Origin: CALAED01 sp035765195
Lineage (GTDB): Bacteria; Actinomycetota; Actinomycetes; Streptosporangiales; Streptosporangiaceae
Direction: 5' to 3'
Assembly: GCA_035765195.1 (NCBI GenBank)
Contig: DASTYC010000007.1
Coordinates: 1 to 64,000, forward strand
DNA: 64,000 nucleotides
Shown: one piece after another, positions 60,308-64,000 of the stretch
How positions within the stretch are numbered: the first letter of the stretch is position 1
How the letters are laid out: every line of letters begins with the position of its first letter
Notes under the pieces: generated by a model
What the model was told of the DNA's origin: nothing
Database searches by the model: none
Seen by the model: the letters and a program-made list of their open reading frames with translations, nothing else
Translations under genes and position numbers: made by a program

Positions 60308-62206
60308 ATGCGCATGCCGGGGTGGCACGCCCGCAACAGAGCGGCGGGTCGGCAAGCGGAGGGGCAGCAACGTCCGGCATCGCGCCGGTGGCGAGTGCTG
60401 GTGCCGGCGGCCGGGCTGGTGGCGTTGTTCGTGGTGGCGCCGGAGACTTCGCGGGCGGCGGTGGCACATGAGCAGACTTTCGCCTACGGCTCGCATGTGC
60501 GACAGGCGTTGGACGCGTACTGGAACGACCCGGCCGCCGGCGCGACCCAGCCGGGGATCGTGATTGTGCACGGCAGCTACTGGAACGCGGGCGACAAGGC
60601 GGACTGGAAGGGCACCGCCGAGTGGTATGCCGGCCACGGGTTCGCGGTCTTCGCCATCAACCACCGATTCGACGCCGAGGCCTTCTGGCCCCGCCCCCGC
60701 GACGACGTGCTCGCGTCCATCGACTGGATCAAAGCGCATGCCGCCGATTTCGCCCTGGACCCCGACCGGATCGCGATGATCGGTTCGCAAGGCGGCGGTC
60801 AACTGGCGGCCCAGGCCGGCACGCTGGGCTCCGGGAACGCCCGGGTGCGCGGCGTCATCGGACTTTCGGGGATCATGACGCCGAAGCGGGCCTACGACGA
60901 GGCCCAGACCACAGCCGCCACATTCAGCCGCCGCAAGATCCGCGATCACACCGTCATCCTCGCCGGCTGCACCATCGCCACCGGCGACGCCGCCTGCCTC
61001 GACCGCTACACCGACATGTCGGTGGCCGCCCAGGCCGGCGGCGACGACGCCCCCATGCTGCTGGTGCACTCCAGCAATGACATCGTGCCCGTCGCCCACG
61101 CCAACGACGCCAAATCCGCGCTCGCCGCCCAGGGCGACACCGACGTCACCGTCAGAACCGTCACCTCCACCTCCTCCGGGGGCGGCGGACTGCTCAACGA
61201 CACGGCGCTGCGCGACCAGACCCTCACCTGGCTGACCGCCCACACCCAATCCCGCGCCGTTGCCCCCGCCGCGACGGAAGAGACCCCGACGGTCAAGGCC
61301 CGCAGCATCGACCCCACCTCCACCGACACCGCCAGCGGTGCGACCGGAGCCACCGGTTCCGCGGGCTCCACGGGCTCCACCGGCGGCGACTCAACGCGCA
61401 GCGCCGCGCCACTGGCCGCGACCGCGACCAGGACCGAGGCGAGCTACACCTACGGCACCCACACCCGGCAAACCGTCGACGCCTACTACTACACCCGCGC
61501 CACCAAACAACCCGCCCTCGTCCTCATCCACGGTGGCTACTGGTACGAAGGCGACAAAGCCGAATGGGCCGGCCAAGCCCGCTACTTCGCCGACCAGGGC
61601 TACGCCGTCTTCTCCATCAACTACCGGCTCAACACCGACAACGCCTGGTCCGCCCAACGCAACGACGTCCGCAACGCCGTCGCCTGGATCCGCGCCCACG
61701 CCACCACCTTCACCCTCGACCCGGGTCGCGTGCTCGCCGTCGGCTCCTCCGCCGGCGGCCACCTCGCCGCCTCCGTCGGCGCATTCGGCGCCGGCAAAGG
61801 CACTTTCAAAGCCGTTGCGGCCCTCTCCCCCGTCGCCAATCCGTACCGCGCCTACACCGACGGCCAAACCACAACCGCCACCACCAAGAAGCGCAAACTT
61901 CGCGACACCGCCGTCCTGCTCGCCCGCTGCACCCCCGACAAGAACGACACCGCCTGCTGGTCCAGATGGGTTGATCTCGTCGTCTACCAGCACGCCACTT
62001 CGACCGACGCGCCCCTCTACCTCGTGCACTCCTCGGGCGACTTCGTACCACCCGCCCACTCCACCGAGCTGTGCACCCGCATGAAGGCCCACGCCGTGGC
62101 CTGCACCGCCACCACCATCACCGGCTCCAGCGCCCACGGCCTGTCCCTCCTCGACATCAGCGGCGTACGCACCAACCTCCTCAAATGGCTCCAGGCACAC
62201 GACTGA
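60308..62206 (+). CDS. secreted tandem alpha/beta hydrolase with an inactive first domain
   Basis: The 632-aa precursor has a signal segment (WRVLVPAAGLVALFVVAPET) and two homologous BD-FAE/esterase-like domains (about 60-315 and 385-632) joined by a Gly/Ser/Thr linker. The second domain keeps the oxyanion HGGYW, nucleophile Ser481 (VGSSAGGHLAA), Asp578 (HSSGDFVPP) and His610 (SSAHGL). In the first the same places read HGSYW, Gln161 (IGSQGGGQLAA), Asp258 (HSSNDIVPV) and a Gly run (SSGGGGLL), so Ser and His are both lost. The first domain is thus a pseudoenzyme, perhaps for substrate binding. The ATG at 60308 has AAAGGA 8 nt upstream. It diverges from the LamG-RHS operon. Confidence 0.92.
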   Translation: MRMPGWHARNRAAGRQAEGQQRPASRRWRVLVPAAGLVALFVVAPETSRAAVAHEQTFAYGSHVRQALDAYWNDPAAGATQPGIVIVHGSYWNAGDKADWKGTAEWYAGHGFAVFAINHRFDAEAFWPRPRDDVLASIDWIKAHAADFALDPDRIAMIGSQGGGQLAAQAGTLGSGNARVRGVIGLSGIMTPKRAYDEAQTTAATFSRRKIRDHTVILAGCTIATGDAACLDRYTDMSVAAQAGGDDAPMLLVHSSNDIVPVAHANDAKSALAAQGDTDVTVRTVTSTSSGGGGLLNDTALRDQTLTWLTAHTQSRAVAPAATEETPTVKARSIDPTSTDTASGATGATGSAGSTGSTGGDSTRSAAPLAATATRTEASYTYGTHTRQTVDAYYYTRATKQPALVLIHGGYWYEGDKAEWAGQARYFADQGYAVFSINYRLNTDNAWSAQRNDVRNAVAWIRAHATTFTLDPGRVLAVGSSAGGHLAASVGAFGAGKGTFKAVAALSPVANPYRAYTDGQTTTATTKKRKLRDTAVLLARCTPDKNDTACWSRWVDLVVYQHATSTDAPLYLVHSSGDFVPPAHSTELCTRMKAHAVACTATTITGSSAHGLSLLDISGVRTNLLKWLQAHD

Positions 62207-62314
62207 CTGAAGGGATCGCCGAGGCGAGCACAAAGGGCGGCTGAGCTTCCGGGCGTCGGCGCGGCGGACGGGCGCGGAAGACACCATGGACGGACGGGGG
62301 TAGCGTCCTGCGAC

Positions 62315-62980
62315 ATGAGCCAGCCATTCGACACCAGGGTCACCGATCAGTTGCTCTCGACGACGCGAGCGGTGCGCAAGCGCCTCGATCTCGATCGCCC
62401 GGTCGAGCGGGAGGTGCTGATGGAGTGCCTGCGTCTGGCGATCCAGGCGCCGACCGGCGGCAACCGGCAGGGGTGGCATTGGGTGGTCGTCACCGACCCC
62501 GCCAAACGCGCCGGTCTGGCCGACCTGTACCGCTCCGGCGGTGAAGCCTACTTCCGCGCCCTGGGCCGCAACGCGCAAACGGCGACCGGCCGGCAGGCGC
62601 GGGTGCTGGAATCCGCGAGCCATCTGCTGAAGGTGATCGATCGGGTTCCGGTGCTAGTGATTCCCTGCATCGAGGGACGGATCAACGATGTGAATCTGGC
62701 CGCGGGGTTCTTCGGATCGATCCATCCCGCGATTTGGAGCTTCCAGCTCGCGCTGCGCTCGCGCGGTCTCGGCTCGGCGTGGACGACGTTCCATCTCGCA
62801 CACGAGCGACAGGCCGCTGAACTGCTCGGCATTCCCTACGACAAGGTCACGCAGGCCGCCTTGCTGCCGGTCGCGTACACCGTCGGCACCGACTTCCGGC
62901 CGGCCGAGCGTCGCCCGGTCGAGGAGATCACGCACTGGAACTCCTGGCCGGGCGACGAACCCAACGGGAGCGTTCAGTGA
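62315..62980 (+). CDS. nitroreductase-family flavoprotein
   Basis: The 221-aa protein has the nitroreductase fold: TTRAVRKRLDLDRPV with the FMN-phosphate-binding arginines, LAIQAPTGGNRQGWHWVVV, SIHPAIWSFQLALRSRGLGS and GIPYDKVTQAALLPVAYTVG. It should bind FMN and use NAD(P)H or reduced F420 to reduce nitro-aromatics, quinones or similar compounds. The ATG at 62315 has a weak ribosome site. It is 109 bp after the hydrolase gene and appears to be an independent unit. Confidence 0.92.
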   Translation: MSQPFDTRVTDQLLSTTRAVRKRLDLDRPVEREVLMECLRLAIQAPTGGNRQGWHWVVVTDPAKRAGLADLYRSGGEAYFRALGRNAQTATGRQARVLESASHLLKVIDRVPVLVIPCIEGRINDVNLAAGFFGSIHPAIWSFQLALRSRGLGSAWTTFHLAHERQAAELLGIPYDKVTQAALLPVAYTVGTDFRPAERRPVEEITHWNSWPGDEPNGSVQ

Positions 62981-63031
62981 GCCGCTGGAGGCACCGGCGA
63001 GGGCGTCCGCCAGGCGAAATGCCTGTGGCCG

Positions 63032-63328
63032 CTACCGGCTTGGTGCTCCTGTGGGCTTTCGGGCCACCACGGCCCATGTGCGGTGCGGGATACGGAGCAC
63101 GTCCGCGGGGAAACGCTCACGCAGCAGTCCGGACAGTTCGGCGGAGAACGCGTCGACTTTTTCTGGGGGGAGGCTTGCCCCGACCCCGGCACTGGCCCTA
63201 ATCCGTCCGGTCCAGGCCTGCGGCGTGTAGAGCACATCGAGGTCGAAGGAGAAGGTTTCAATACCAACGAAACCCGATGTGGCCACGTCCGTGAGCCGGC
63301 GGTCGTTGGTTCGTGGACAGCATGCGAA
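63032..63328 (-). pseudogene. C-terminal remnant of a SAM-dependent methyltransferase
   Basis: The reverse strand encodes DVATSGFVGIETFSFDLDVL and YTPQAWTGRIRASAGVGASL, ending in RIPHRTWAVVARKP. This is the C-terminal third of a class I methyltransferase of the usual 250-aa kind. Going upstream the frame meets a TAG at 63331-63329, which is also the stop of the next small gene. The SAM-binding half is therefore absent and the piece cannot be an active methyltransferase. A GTG at 63286 could in theory start an 84-aa product. Confidence 0.72.
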
Positions 63329-63496
63329 CTAACGGTCACCCTCTGACGCCTCGGCCAGGCGCGCGTGCAGTCGGGCCCGGATCTCTTCGGGGGTGTAGGC
63401 ACGGCGCCGTCGCTCCGCCCGGACGATCACCACGCCGGTCGCGGCGACGCCGACGAGCCCTGCCAGGCCCAGCACCTTCCACCATCGCATCCGCAT
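63329..63496 (-). CDS. small single-pass membrane protein (55 aa)
   Basis: The 55-codon gene reads MRMRWWKVLGLAGLVGVAAT then GVVIVRAERRRRAYTPEEIR and ARLHARLAEASEGDR. It has a basic start, one transmembrane helix and a charged cytoplasmic tail. G/C fills most third positions. Similar short proteins occur in many actinomycetes. The ATG at 63496 lies only 12 bp from the divergent ATG at 63509; an in-frame ATG at 63490 is also possible. Its role is unknown. Confidence 0.72.
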   Translation of the reverse strand: MRMRWWKVLGLAGLVGVAATGVVIVRAERRRRAYTPEEIRARLHARLAEASEGDR

Positions 63497-63508
63497 AGGC
63501 TACTGGGC

Positions 63509-64000
63509 ATGTCCGTCGTGAGCATCGATCTTGACACGGCGATCGACCTGACCCGTACCGGCGACGTATGGCTGTTCCGCGGCCGGAAGGTCGCCGACCG
63601 GGCCATCCAGGTGACGACGAACAGCCCGGTCAATCACGTGGGCATGTCCGTCGTCATCGAGGACCTGCCGCCGCTGATGTGGCACGCCGAGCTCGGCCGA
63701 TCGCTGCCCGACATGTGGTCGGGCGGCCATCATCGTGGGGTGCAGCTACACGACCTGCGCGCGTCCGTCCTGGTGTGGGCGCACAAGTACGGGCAACGGG
63801 GCTGGCTACGCCAGCTCGACAAGCCCGTGACGCGCGAGATGGAAGACGCGGTGCTGCGCACCATCGCCCGCCTGGACGGCACCCCCTTCCCGTCGTCCGC
63901 GCGGCTCGCCACGCGCTGGCTGCGCGGCCGGATGCCGATCCCACCGCGGCGAGGCGGCCGGCGGGCCGGCGGTGAGGCCGCCGGGCTGGAAACCGCGTAC
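63509..64000 (+). CDS. YiiX/NlpC-P60-like permuted papain-fold hydrolase, N-terminal part (runs off the right edge)
   Basis: An open frame from the ATG at 63509 runs 164 codons to the window end. The opening TRTGDVWLFRGRKVADRAIQ, the SPVNHVGMSVVIED segment with a likely catalytic His, and LMWHAELGRSLPDM resemble the permuted NlpC/P60-like (YiiX/C92) hydrolases, in which His comes before the Cys. The catalytic Cys would lie later and may be outside the window. It lies head to head with the 55-aa membrane gene, with only 12 bp between starts, so leaderless mRNA or promoters inside the genes are likely. Confidence 0.6.
   Translation, partial: MSVVSIDLDTAIDLTRTGDVWLFRGRKVADRAIQVTTNSPVNHVGMSVVIEDLPPLMWHAELGRSLPDMWSGGHHRGVQLHDLRASVLVWAHKYGQRGWLRQLDKPVTREMEDAVLRTIARLDGTPFPSSARLATRWLRGRMPIPPRRGGRRAGGEAAGLETAY

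Overview
This window is chromosomal DNA of a high-G+C actinomycete. The coding strands show G/C at nearly every third position, and GTG starts and GTGA/ATGA overlaps are common. The gene families also fit: SARP, DUF574-type methyltransferase, F420-type LLM oxidoreductase, DUF1707, rifampicin monooxygenase and many secreted hydrolases. A Streptosporangiales or Pseudonocardiales-type soil organism is a reasonable guess, but nothing here fixes the genus. No tRNA, rRNA, CRISPR array, transposase or phage gene was seen. The gene content is that of an accessory, adaptive chromosome arm.

Left part (1-21 kb). A PrpF-type fragment is cut by the left edge. An XRE/TPR regulator diverges from an unusual SARP-methyltransferase fusion that is coupled to a P450. 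Then follow a methyltransferase, a secreted BNR protein, a CPA2 antiporter, an NmrA-like reductase, an LLM oxidoreductase/deaminase pair, a DUF1707-PASTA membrane protein, an FAD hydroxylase, an ATP-dependent DNA ligase with a small DUF6504-like partner, a TetR gene with its own palindrome, and a nitrile-hydratase-type amidase. The block ends with a rifampicin monooxygenase (rox) whose upstream region carries a palindrome matching the rifamycin-associated element.

Middle part (21-46 kb). A decayed SDR gene precedes a secreted penicillin-acylase-type Ntn hydrolase. Next are a secreted beta-helix protein behind a LacI-type palindrome, YccF, Nudix, a secreted M14 carboxypeptidase, small membrane proteins and a secreted carboxylesterase. 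A two-component system is separated from a drug-type ABC exporter by six 14-bp tandem repeats. After this come a membrane Ser/Thr kinase with an extracellular cyclophilin domain, a PHM-like copper lipoprotein, a lipid kinase, a PhoD phosphatase, a hemerythrin, an anchored protein of unknown function, a second DUF574 methyltransferase, an ABM-like protein and a LuxR regulator.

Right part (46-64 kb). The dominant element is a minus-strand operon: a secreted LamG protein (1409 aa), a 2249-aa RHS/YD-repeat protein ending in a HINT (intein-like) domain and a short C-terminal toxin, an overlapping candidate immunity gene, and a lipoprotein. The toxin tip and the downstream genes are much richer in A+T than the surroundings, as expected for an exchangeable toxin-immunity cassette. 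Diverging from it is a secreted double alpha/beta hydrolase whose first domain has lost its catalytic Ser and His. A nitroreductase, a truncated methyltransferase, a 55-aa membrane peptide and the start of a YiiX/NlpC-like hydrolase close the window.

The most unusual items are the RHS-HINT toxin cassette, the SARP-methyltransferase and kinase-cyclophilin fusions, the half-dead tandem esterase, the 14-bp iteron array and the rox control element.
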